Under the pieces are notes generated by a model, which saw nothing but the letters and a program-made list of their open reading frames with translations, did not search any database and had not been told where the DNA came from. Below, piece by piece: positions 10,427 through 18,102 of a DNA stretch of 18,102 nucleotides (within the stretch, counting starts at the first letter, position 1; every line of letters begins with the position of its first letter). The DNA lies in NCBI GenBank assembly GCA_026394095.1, contig JAPKYY010000160.1, forward strand, positions 1-18,102, read 5' to 3'. Both the position numbers and the translations under genes were made by a program. The stretch is from Acidobacteriota bacterium. Its GTDB lineage: Bacteria; Acidobacteriota; Terriglobia; Bryobacterales; Bryobacteraceae.

Positions 10427-11540
10427 GTACTGTGCCTGTCCAGGCTGGCATTAATCGCTGTTGAAGCATGGCTTCAGCAGCTTCCTCGCCGCGGCCTCCA
10501 GCATTTATCAGGTCGATATAAGTCTGAACAGGGTTTGTGCAAGCTAGTCGCTTCTCGCTCAAATCCAGTCCATAAAACACACCTGAGTCCCTTGCGATAA
10601 CAACCACCACATTCTCGCCGGAGTCGACCTCTTTTGCTTCAATGGTCTCTCTGAACTTCACCTCCATACCGGCGCTAACATACAACCAGTTTTTGGATTG
10701 CCGAACATGCGGTGCCTGCCAATCCGCTGCCGAGAAGGCGCTGTAGGCGATCTCGCCCGGGGCATTTATTCCGAGACTGTGCAACCTGTCTGTGATCACT
10801 TGATGAGGCAAGAGAGTAAAGTAGCGACGACGAGCAAAGCGGTCGAATCTATAGGCTTTTCGCCAAAACTTCAAAAGGCCTTCGTAGTCACGCACTCGAA
10901 ATCCTCGGGTGGGCAACGGTTCAACAAAGGCCTGCTGCCTGGTGTATTGAATTACTTTGTTCACCAGCGCCAGACTAGGAGCAGCCGTTACCGGTGTGCG
11001 TTGCTTGAGGTGGGCGACAATTTCACGTTGGGTCCAACGTCGACCGGCATTCTCGGGAGCTAGCATGGCTCGAACAACGCTGGCCGCCTCATTGCTGGCC
11101 AAATTTGGAGGAGAAGATGAACTAATCCGCACAGGCTTCGCACCAGATCGCTCAATCAGCAAGATTCCAGGAATCTCAAGCCGGCAGTTTCCTGCGAGGT
11201 CAAACCAACTCCAGTGATTCGTCTCGCAAAGTTCGGCCATTCTCGGGGAAACGTAAGGCAAGCCTAGAACCGGGTAACCGCCAGAACACGGCCTATTCAC
11301 GAGACTTGAAAACTGGCTAGGCTGAAAGTGGAGTTTGCATTCCACATAAAGTGAAGCAGATCTGCCGTCAGGTGTCGGACCAGAGGCAATGAGGTCCCAG
11401 CCCGCATCAGCGAGATTTGGATTCGCTCGCCGGACCGTCCAGGTTGATAGCCATTCGGCACGAAACAAGAGCTCTTCAAGGACGGCTGCAAGCCGATCTT
11501 CAAGATCACCAATATTCTCAATGTTCACGAATCCTGCCAT
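10416..11540 (-). CDS. AbiEi-type regulator/antitoxin with a restriction-endonuclease-like N-terminal region
   Basis: Counted from the ATG at 11540 the protein is 374 aa; GTG at 11546 is an alternative adding two residues. The N-terminal third has a PD-(D/E)xK-like pattern: D49 in GWDLIA, then E67 and K69 in YVECK. It is followed by YPVLGLPYVSPRMAEL and FDLAGN (113-118), the hallmark of one AbiEi-annotated family. Residues about 153-213 look like a winged helix-turn-helix for DNA binding. The C-terminal part ends in the PVQTYIDLINAGGRGEEAAEAM segment found in AbiEi antitoxins. It is likely to repress its own promoter and to counter the nucleotidyltransferase encoded next. Whether the nuclease-like fold is active or only binds DNA is unknown. 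No ribosome binding site precedes the start, and operator half-sites run into the first codons. Confidence 0.8.
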   Translation of the reverse strand: MAGFVNIENIGDLEDRLAAVLEELLFRAEWLSTWTVRRANPNLADAGWDLIASGPTPDGRSASLYVECKLHFQPSQFSSLVNRPCSGGYPVLGLPYVSPRMAELCETNHWSWFDLAGNCRLEIPGILLIERSGAKPVRISSSSPPNLASNEAASVVRAMLAPENAGRRWTQREIVAHLKQRTPVTAAPSLALVNKVIQYTRQQAFVEPLPTRGFRVRDYEGLLKFWRKAYRFDRFARRRYFTLLPHQVITDRLHSLGINAPGEIAYSAFSAADWQAPHVRQSKNWLYVSAGMEVKFRETIEAKEVDSGENVVVVIARDSGVFYGLDLSEKRLACTNPVQTYIDLINAGGRGEEAAEAMLQQRLMPAWTGTVHEL

Positions 11541-11578
11541 GTTCACGATATCGTGAACATATCATATTTCGTGAACAT
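11521..11578. promoter_or_regulatory. Four-half-site concentric operator at the start of the AbiE-like operon
   Basis: A perfect 22-bp palindrome (half ATGTTCACGAT, 11539-11560) is centred at 11549.5. A second pair of the same half-site, ATGTTCACGAA (11521-11531) and TTCGTGAACAT (11568-11578), is centred on exactly the same point. Half-sites on each flank are spaced 18 bp start to start. The outer left site lies inside codons 4-7 of the AbiEi-like gene (counted from ATG 11540), and the palindrome covers that ATG. AbiEi proteins are known to bind inverted repeats and repress their own promoter, so this is the likely autoregulatory operator. Confidence 0.85.
11561..11566 (-). promoter_or_regulatory. 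Candidate -10 box of the AbiE-like operon
   Basis: On the - strand these bases read TATGAT, one mismatch from TATAAT. They lie between two operator half-sites, so bound repressor would block RNA polymerase. No good -35 is found at 16-18 bp; TTGCCA lies too close, at 13 bp. A start about 7 bp downstream would leave a leader of only about a dozen bases, fitting the missing ribosome binding site. Confidence 0.35.
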
Positions 11579-11676
11579 TTGGCAATCTATAGCCAGGTAC
11601 TGAAGCAATGAAGCACTTCGTTGAAACTCGGGAGGCAAATTTGCGTATCCTTCCCAGGACACTCAAACTCCTTCCC

Positions 11677-14326
11677 ATGCAAATCAAGAAAACCTCTCTC
11701 GGACTGACCCTGGCAGCGCTGACCCTGTGCCCGCTGATGGCTCAGAAGAAACCGGCAGCAGCCACCGGCTTGCCGCCCATCATCGACCGCGAACTGCTTT
11801 TTGGCAACCCTGAAATTGCAGGCGCACAACTTTCGCCTGACGGAAAATACATTGCCTTCCAGAAGCCCTACAAGGACACGCGAAATGTCTGGGTGAAGAA
11901 GGCGGCCGAACCCTTTAGCGCGGCCCGTCTGCTGACTACCGAAACCAAGCGCCCCATCGACGGATTCTTCTGGAGCCGCGATTCGAAGTATGTTCTTTTT
12001 GTCAAAGACAATGATGGCGATGAAAACTTCAATATCTTTGCCGTCGACCCGGCCGCACCTGCAGCCGCTGGCGCAGATGCCCCTGCGGCTCGCGACCTCA
12101 CCGGCGTCAAGGGCATTCAGATCCAGATCTACAGCCTGCCTAAGAACGACCCGGACGTCGTACAAATTGAAGATCTCCACCGGCGAGAAAACCCTGCTGC
12201 GCAAGAACACCGAGAAAATCGCGGGCTGGGTATTCGATGAGCAGGGCCAATTGCGTTTGGCCGCGCATGTTTCCGATAGCGGAGAGCAACAGATCCTTCG
12301 TGTCGATGCCAACGGCTTCACCAAGGTCTATTCTTGCGACGTCTTTGAAGCCTGCGGGCCCGCTCGCTTCCATAAGGACGGCAAGCGCGTTTACATGGAA
12401 ACCAACAAAGGCGATCGGGACCGGATCGAGCTGGTGCTCTTTGACCCGGCAACGATGAAGGAAGAATTCATCGAGACCGACCCGATGAAGCGGGTAGACC
12501 TCGGTGGTGTTGTTTTCTCGGAAGTGACCGAAGAATTGGCGCTAACCACTTACACCGATGAGAAGACCCGTCGCTACTTCAAGGACAAAAAACTCGAGGC
12601 GGATTACAAGTGGCTGCAATCTAAACTGCCAGGCCGGGAGATCGGAATGGGATCCAGCACCAGTGATGAGCAGCTTTGGCTGATCTCGGCGACAGGAGAT
12701 ACCGAACCGGGTTCCACGTACCTCTTCGACCGCAAAAACAAGAAGCTGACGCTGCAGTATATAGTGCGTGAGAAACTGCCGCGTGAGTCGCTCTCGTCGA
12801 TGCAGTCAATTCGCTACAAGTCCTCCGATGGCCTTGAAATCCCCGCCTATCTCACCCTGCCCAAAGGCCTGAGTGGTAAGAGCCTGCCCACGATAATTCT
12901 GCCTCATGGTGGCCCCTGGGCGCGTGATTTCTGGGGCTACAATCCTCTGGCGCAGTTCTTTGCAAATCGTGGCTACGCAGTGCTGGCACCGAACTTTCGT
13001 GGCTCCACCGGCTACGGCAAGAAGTTCCTCAACGCTGGCAACGGCGAGTGGGGCAAGAAGATGCAGGATGACCTCACCTGGGGCGTCAAGCACCTGATCG
13101 CTGAAGGCATTGCGGACCCCAAGCGCGTGGCAATCCTCGGTGGCTCCTACGGCGGCTATGCGACCCTCGCTGGCGTCGCTTTCACGCCCGATGTGTACCG
13201 CGCCGGTGTCGACATTGTCGGCCCCTCGAATCTGAACACTTTGCTTGAGGCGATTCCTCCCTATTGGGAAGCTGGCAAAAAGATGATGTTCTCGCGTATG
13301 GCCGACCCCGGTACGGCAGAGGGCAAAGCGTGGCTCAAAGAGCGTTCGCCATTGACCGCAGCCGACAAGATCAAGACCCCTCTATTTGTAATTCAGGGCG
13401 CAAACGACCCGCGCGTGAACAAGGCCGAAGCCGAGCAGATTGTGATTGCCTTGCGAGACCGCAAATTTCCTGTCGAATACATGCTGGCCCCCGATGAAGG
13501 CCACGGCTTTCAGCGCCCAGTGAACAACATGGCGATGTTTATGGCGATTGAGAAATTCCTCGCCAAGCACCTTGATGGTCGATATCAGGAAGGCGGCACG
13601 CCTGAAGTGCAGAAGCGCTTAACCGAGATCACCGTAGACCCGGCAACCGTAAAGCTGGCACCGAAGGTAGATGCCAGTGCAGCCTCGATTCCAAAGACGG
13701 CGACGGGCCTCACGCCGGGCGTCTACAAGTATCAGGCCAAGATTTCTGTCGCGGGCCAGGAGATTCCAATCAAGCTTTCAACCACGATCAAGGATGAAGA
13801 CGGAGTCTACATTGCCACTGATGCAATGGAGACGCCGATGGGAGTTGTGAGCGACGAAGCGACGCTCGACAAGGCTACGCTCGAGGTCAAAAAGCGAAGT
13901 GTGCGTCAGGGCCCTATGGCTCTCGATGTCACCTATGCCGATGGCAAGGCTTCAGGCAAAATGGCCATGAACGGCCAGGATCGCCCGATTGCTGCCGACA
14001 CCGGTGGCGCTCTCTTTGCCGACGCGGCAGCTGCACAGTTCTCGATCGGCGCGCTTCCGCTGGCCGATGGCTACAAGGCAACCTATCGCAACTTCGACCT
14101 GCAGAGACAGAAGCAGAAGCTGATGCAGCTGCAGGTGGCAGGCTCTGAAAGCATCACGGTACCTGCCGGCACTTTTGACTGCTACAAGGTCGAACAAAGC
14201 TCGGCTGAAGGCGGGCCGGAGAAAGCCACCATCTGGATCGACAAGGCCAGCCGCAAATCAGTGAAGATGACTTCGATTATGCCGTCGATGAATGGCGCAA
14301 CGATGGTGATGGAGTTGCTGCCCTAA
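11677..14326 (+). pseudogene. S9 family (prolyl oligopeptidase-type) peptidase with C-terminal DUF3108-like domain, frameshifted
   Basis: The gene starts at ATG 11677 with a signal peptide (MQIKKTSLGLTLAALTLCPL, then MAQ) and a beta-propeller (GAQLSPDGKYIAF). This frame stops at 12240. Homology continues in the next frame from about 12165 (YKLKISTGEKTLL) to 14326. Between DPDVV and YKLKIS about 16 residues expected of the propeller are absent. An internal deletion of about 47 or 50 bp would explain both the loss and the frame change. The catalytic region is intact: Ser in GGSYGGYA (codon 13145-13147), Asp in GANDPR (13406-13408) and His in DEGHGF (13502-13504). After about 13670 comes a roughly 218-aa beta-rich extension resembling DUF3108 (AGTFDCYKVE, IWIDKASRKSVKM). 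An upstream start at 11608 is open but lacks a signal-peptide-like N-terminus. The last 4 bp overlap the convergent gene. The peptidase was probably exported; as read it cannot be full length. Confidence 0.75.
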
Positions 14327-15564
14327 CGGGCGAGCGGATAAGTCAGGCCTTCCATCAACCAATCACGATTGAGCTGGACAGCCTCGGTAAGGGTCTGTAC
14401 CAGCTCTTCGCGTTTTTCATAGAGGCGATAGCCGGTGCGGGGGCGCAGATAACCGCGCGCCTTCGGGTTGTGCTCGAAGAGATGCTCTTCACCGACTTCT
14501 TCGGCCTTCTTCTGGTAGTAGGCGCGATTGTCGAGCAGGGCTTTGATGATAAAGGGCATGAGCAACGAGTAGTCGCTCTGCAGGCTCTCGGTGGCCTCGG
14601 TGTAGGTGTCTTTGTCGACCTTACCCCAGGTCACCGCTTCAGCCGGGAAACAGCTGGAGAGTGACCCGTCGGTGACGGGCGCTGTAACGATCTGAACGTC
14701 GAAGTTATAACCGCGAACGTTCGGCAAACCCAGGATCTGTCCAAGGGCGGGCTCTGGTTGCAAGTTGAAGTTCTTGGGTACGCCGCCGCCGAGTACGAGT
14801 GTCGCGAGTGCCCCTACGGGGTTCTTGAAGAGGCCCCAGTAGTGATAAGCGCAGGCTTCAAAGACTTCGGCATGCAGGTCGAGATCGAAGGAGTAATCAT
14901 CAATCAGGCCGGCCTTCTTCATCGCCCAGAGCTTCATCGAATTGAGGAAAACACTACCATCGCCTGGTGCGCCCACAAAGACGGGAACGGCGAGACGGTT
15001 GCAGGCGGCGAGCAGGCCTTCTTCCACTCCATTTGCTTTTTCCTGTTTGGAGTAGAACTTGCCGAGCAGGTTGCGCATCTCGGTACCGGTCATCTTGTGC
15101 TGAAACTCAGGCAGTTGCAGCATCGCGGTAAGGAAACGGTCCTGATCGAGCAACACGTCTTCGTCGAAGGCCATGTCGGTGACGCGAATCGTACGTTCGT
15201 CACGCAGTGCGCCGTCGTCGCCGAAGATCGGCACTTCGTGCACGGGGTTCTTATGGCCGTCGAGACTGCGGTGGCCGTCGTGATAGCAGACGGCGTCGGT
15301 GGTGGAGAGATAGGCAACCCAGCCGGTCTCGAGCAAAGGCAGCAGCCAGGTTTGGTGTTGGCCGCTCACCGTGATTGGCCCAGCGATGGCGACCGTGATC
15401 GGGCAGCCCATACCGATGGCGGTATCGAGAATCGAATAGACGCGACGCAGGAATGCTCCGCCAAAGGCGGGCAGGCAGTTGATGAAGACTTCGTGAAGGC
15501 TATCGCACTCGTCGACACGCTTGGTCAGGACAGTGCGCTTGTCAGGGTGGTGGTGTTGGGTCAT
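14323..15564 (-). CDS. Deoxyhypusine synthase-like enzyme, probably polyamine (homospermidine-type) synthesis
   Basis: A 413-aa cytoplasmic protein of the deoxyhypusine synthase family, which moves an aminobutyl group from spermidine through a Lys imine using NAD. The motif EAVTWGK (309-315) matches the human EAVSWGK, so the imine-forming Lys is K315 with W313 and E309. TTDAVCYHDGHRS (88-100) and TDGSLSSCFPAE (299-309) are further family segments. The human D316 position is Leu302 here, suggesting a changed amine-binding site. Bacteria lack eIF5A, and some relatives of this enzyme make homospermidine; that role is inferred. The C-terminal tail after the Lys (about 98 residues) is longer than in the human enzyme (about 40). 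Its start overlaps the upstream deacetylase stop as ATGA. Confidence 0.85.
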   Translation of the reverse strand: MTQHHHPDKRTVLTKRVDECDSLHEVFINCLPAFGGAFLRRVYSILDTAIGMGCPITVAIAGPITVSGQHQTWLLPLLETGWVAYLSTTDAVCYHDGHRSLDGHKNPVHEVPIFGDDGALRDERTIRVTDMAFDEDVLLDQDRFLTAMLQLPEFQHKMTGTEMRNLLGKFYSKQEKANGVEEGLLAACNRLAVPVFVGAPGDGSVFLNSMKLWAMKKAGLIDDYSFDLDLHAEVFEACAYHYWGLFKNPVGALATLVLGGGVPKNFNLQPEPALGQILGLPNVRGYNFDVQIVTAPVTDGSLSSCFPAEAVTWGKVDKDTYTEATESLQSDYSLLMPFIIKALLDNRAYYQKKAEEVGEEHLFEHNPKARGYLRPRTGYRLYEKREELVQTLTEAVQLNRDWLMEGLTYPLAR

Positions 15565-16316
15565 TGGCTTACGACGTTTGAGAGTTGTTGGAGGATTTCC
15601 TGAAGAAGTGGGGATTGTGGATAGGGATGGCCGTGATATTGGCGGAAGCCTTCACCGAAGGCAAGTCCCGCCAGCCTGCCGCGCTTGGCTGTCCAACGAG
15701 TGGCGGTTTCAACATAGTCATCCATGCCGTGTTGTTTCTTGAGCCAGTTGCGCTGGGATGCATGGCAACCGACAAGAGCTTGTTTGAGTTCGATCACCTC
15801 AGAGACGTCGACCACAAATTCCGGGCGCAGCAGGTTGCCGTCGCGGTCGATACCGTCGGCGGAATCCATAAAGTAAAGATGCGGGATGCGATCGATTGCC
15901 GTGAACTCGCCGGTGGAGTAGTTGGGAGCAGAGGCGCCAAAACAGGCGTCACGGACGAGGGCGTGAGTGGCTTCGTGGTCACAGTGATAGTCGGGGTTGT
16001 TGGAGGTAATGACGATGTCGGGGCGCGTCTCACGCAGAATCTGGGTGACACGGCGGCGGCCGGCATCGTCGTTGAAGATCGCCAGATCACGAAACTCCGC
16101 GCATAGATAATCTGCGCCGATCATGGCTGCTGCAGTTGCTGCCTCCATACGGCGAATGGAGGAAATATCGTCAGGCCCCATCTCGGCAGAACCGCAATCG
16201 CCGGGGGTCATAGTACAAATTGTGAGTGAGATCCCGGTGCGCGCCAACAGGGCTAGCGTGCCGCCAGCGAGGATCTCGACGTCGTCTGGATGGGCGTGGA
16301 TTGCCAGAATTCTCAT
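15561..16316 (-). CDS. PIG-L/LmbE family zinc deacetylase
   Basis: A 251-aa cytoplasmic protein of the family that removes N-acetyl groups from sugars, such as GlcNAc-malate in bacillithiol synthesis, GlcNAc-inositol in mycothiol synthesis, or diacetylchitobiose. The N-terminal AHPDD (8-12) gives His9, Asp11 (catalytic base) and Asp12, and DYHCDH (109-114) supplies the distal zinc ligand His114. The sequence is not close enough to BshB1 as I know it to name the substrate. The stop overlaps the start of the deoxyhypusine synthase-like gene (ATGA), so the two are coupled. It diverges from ilvD across 68 bp; no strong ribosome binding site is seen. Confidence 0.9.
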   Translation of the reverse strand: MRILAIHAHPDDVEILAGGTLALLARTGISLTICTMTPGDCGSAEMGPDDISSIRRMEAATAAAMIGADYLCAEFRDLAIFNDDAGRRRVTQILRETRPDIVITSNNPDYHCDHEATHALVRDACFGASAPNYSTGEFTAIDRIPHLYFMDSADGIDRDGNLLRPEFVVDVSEVIELKQALVGCHASQRNWLKKQHGMDDYVETATRWTAKRGRLAGLAFGEGFRQYHGHPYPQSPLLQEILQQLSNVVSQ

Positions 16317-16384
16317 GGGATTGGTGGGAAAACATTATTCTCGCATGCAGCCTGAGAGCGCGGGATTGATAAGATCAAAGGTTT

Positions 16385-18055
16385 ATGAGTCTCAGAAGCT
16401 ACACGATTACTCAAGGGCGCGACCGCGCGCCGGCGCGCTCCATGTTGAAGGCCATTGGCTTTACTGACGAAGATCTGCGCAAGCCGATCATTGGCATTGC
16501 CAACACCTGGATCGAAACGATGCCGTGCAACTACAATTTGCGCGACCTCGCCGTTAAGGTGAAGGAAGGCATTCGCGCCGCAGGCGGAACGCCGATGGAA
16601 TTCAACACGATCGCGATCTCAGACGGCGTGACGATGGGAACCGAAGGCATGAAGGCAAGCCTCGTGAGCCGCGACATGATCGCCGACTCGATCGAGCTTT
16701 GCGCTCGTGGCTATATGTTTGACGGCATCATCGCTTTGGTTGCCTGCGACAAGACGATTCCGGGTGCAGCGATGGCACTGCTCCGATTGAATATTCCCGG
16801 CGTCATCATGTACGGCGGCACGATCATGCCTGGCAAGCGCAATGGCATCGACATCACTTTGCAGGATGTATTCGAAGCGGTTGGCGCAAATGCGGCTGGC
16901 AAGATTTCTGATGCTGAATTGCTCGATATCGAAAACAAGGCTTGCCCAGGGGCGGGCGCTTGCGGCGGCCAGTTTACGGCCAACACGATGGCCACCATCA
17001 TGGAACTCATCGGGCTTGCGCCAATGTTTACCGGCAGCACACCGCAGGTAGATCCAGCGAAAAATGACGTCGCGATCCGTTGCGGCAAAATCATTGTCGA
17101 CGCAGTGAAGCGCGATTTGAAGCCCCGCGATATCTGCACTCGTGCAGCCTTCAATAACGCAATTGCCAGCGTAGCTGCAACAGGTGGCTCAACCAATGCC
17201 GTACTGCACTTGCTCGCCATGGCGCAAGAAGCCGGCGTCGAACTGAAGATTGACGACTTCCAGGAGATCAGCGCACGCACACCGTTGCTCAGCAATCTCA
17301 AGCCTGCAGGCAAATTTACAGCTGCCGATGTTCACACGGCTGGCGGCATTCCTGTTGTTGCGAAGTACCTGCTTGAGGGCGGCTATGTAGATGGCACCAC
17401 GATGACAGTTACCGGTGAAACCTTCGGCGAAGAGGCCATGAAGGCCGTGCCGACACCGGGACAGGAAGTGATTCAACCCACCACCAACCCGATCAAGAAG
17501 TCTGGCGGACTTGTGATCCTGCGTGGATCTCTTGCTCCCGACGGTTGTGTGATTAAGGTGACCGGGATTGAGCGCAAAGGCCAGCGCGGGCCAGCCAAGG
17601 TTTATGAGCGCGAAGAAGACGCGATGAAGGCCGTGACTGGCGGCGAGATCGTCGCGGGAGATGTTGTCGTGATCCTCTACGAAGGCCCCAAGGGCGGCCC
17701 GGGTATGCGTGAGATGCTCGGCGTGACTGGCGCCATTATGGGCGTGGGCCTGGGCGACACAACGGCGCTGTTGACCGACGGCCGCTTCAGTGGCGCAACC
17801 CGCGGCTTTATGGTGGGGCACGTTGCACCGGAAGCTGTCGACGGCGGCCCGATCGCCTTTGTCGAAAACGGCGACATCATCAACATCGATATCGAAAATT
17901 GCAAGATCGATCTCGAAGTGGATGAAGCTACGCTGGCTGCACGCAGAGCCAAGTGGACCGCACCGGAACCCAAGTACAAGACTGGCGTTTTTGCCAAGTA
18001 CATCAAGACAGTAGGTTCGGCGAGCGAAGGCGCAATTACGTCGAAGATTTTCTAG
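16385..18055 (+). CDS. ilvD: Dihydroxy-acid dehydratase
   Basis: Converts 2,3-dihydroxy-isovalerate and 2,3-dihydroxy-3-methylvalerate to the 2-oxo acids in valine, isoleucine and leucine synthesis. The 556-aa length is normal. Iron-sulfur ligands are C48 (MPCN), C121 (ACDKT) and C193 in CPGAGACGG, the pattern of [2Fe-2S]-type enzymes. K123 of CDK is the usual carbamylated Mg ligand. [10 protein letters not shown] near residue 470 carries the catalytic Ser. AAAGG (16377-16381) precedes the ATG by three bases. It stands alone, with a terminator directly after it; no leader-peptide attenuator is visible in the 68-bp upstream gap. Confidence 0.97.
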   Translation: MSLRSYTITQGRDRAPARSMLKAIGFTDEDLRKPIIGIANTWIETMPCNYNLRDLAVKVKEGIRAAGGTPMEFNTIAISDGVTMGTEGMKASLVSRDMIADSIELCARGYMFDGIIALVACDKTIPGAAMALLRLNIPGVIMYGGTIMPGKRNGIDITLQDVFEAVGANAAGKISDAELLDIENKACPGAGACGGQFTANTMATIMELIGLAPMFTGSTPQVDPAKNDVAIRCGKIIVDAVKRDLKPRDICTRAAFNNAIASVAATGGSTNAVLHLLAMAQEAGVELKIDDFQEISARTPLLSNLKPAGKFTAADVHTAGGIPVVAKYLLEGGYVDGTTMTVTGETFGEEAMKAVPTPGQEVIQPTTNPIKKSGGLVILRGSLAPDGCVIKVTGIERKGQRGPAKVYEREEDAMKAVTGGEIVAGDVVVILYEGPKGGPGMREMLGVTGAIMGVGLGDTTALLTDGRFSGATRGFMVGHVAPEAVDGGPIAFVENGDIINIDIENCKIDLEVDEATLAARRAKWTAPEPKYKTGVFAKYIKTVGSASEGAITSKIF

Positions 18056-18061
18056 AAAGTG

Positions 18062-18086
18062 GGCCCACCTTCGGGTGGGCCTTATA
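18062..18086 (+). terminator. Rho-independent-like terminator of ilvD
   Basis: An 8-bp perfect stem GGCCCACC/GGTGGGCC (18062-18069 and 18074-18081) closes on a stable TTCG tetraloop six bases after the ilvD stop. The following tract (TTATACTTA) is T-rich but interrupted, so termination may be partial. Confidence 0.8.
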
Positions 18087-18102
18087 CTTAGGTTGGAAAT
18101 CG

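Noticed and set aside
11539..11560. Perfect palindrome as a transcription terminator
   Set aside because: It has no loop and no T-run, and it sits over a start codon together with matching outer half-sites, which fits an operator better.
12140..12240. Programmed ribosomal frameshift in the S9 peptidase
   Set aside because: No slippery heptamer with a following structure is evident, and conserved propeller residues appear to be missing at the join, which a frameshift would not explain.

Overview
The window reads as chromosomal DNA of a free-living heterotrophic bacterium. The best guess is Acidobacteriota (Bryobacterales/Solibacter-like). This rests on gene style: a secreted S9 peptidase with a C-terminal extension, a toroid-like secreted protein, and a bacterial deoxyhypusine-synthase-like enzyme next to a PIG-L deacetylase. 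It also rests on the moderately GC-rich codon use. No rRNA or other taxonomic marker is present, so the placement is inference. Genes are packed tightly, and convergent pairs overlap or nearly abut at their 3' ends.

Layout. Positions 1-84 hold the tail of a + strand gene, possibly a cell-wall amidase. A 13-bp tandem repeat array (about 74-151) separates it from a convergent REC-GGDEF diguanylate cyclase (146-1111, -). A secreted protein of unknown function (1240-2760, +) follows. It overlaps a small membrane protein (2736-3275, -), which diverges from an SDF-family transporter (3334-4482, +) with altered cation-site residues. The transporter runs into the 3' end of purA (4456-5760, -). Divergent from purA is an apparent operon: an unrecognised 153-aa gene, pheS and pheT (5818-9584, +), with an ATGA overlap and then a TTG start behind a strong ribosome binding site.

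Accessory part. Between pheT and an S9 peptidase gene sits a two-gene AbiE-like module on the - strand (9596-11540): an AbiEii-type nucleotidyltransferase and an AbiEi-type regulator with a restriction-endonuclease-like N-terminal region. Its start is covered by a four-half-site, perfectly concentric dyad operator (11521-11578), the most striking DNA-level signal in the window. The neighbouring S9 peptidase gene (11677-14326, +) is split by a frameshift that looks like a small internal deletion. It also carries a DUF3108-like C-terminal domain.

The right end returns to metabolism. A translationally coupled pair (PIG-L deacetylase then deoxyhypusine-synthase-like enzyme, 14323-16316, -) diverges from ilvD (16385-18055, +), which ends in a clear hairpin terminator. 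The core genes serve purine synthesis, Phe-tRNA charging and branched-chain amino acid synthesis. The items worth following are the AbiE-like module with its operator, the altered transporter, the polyamine-type enzyme pair, and the two unrecognised proteins.
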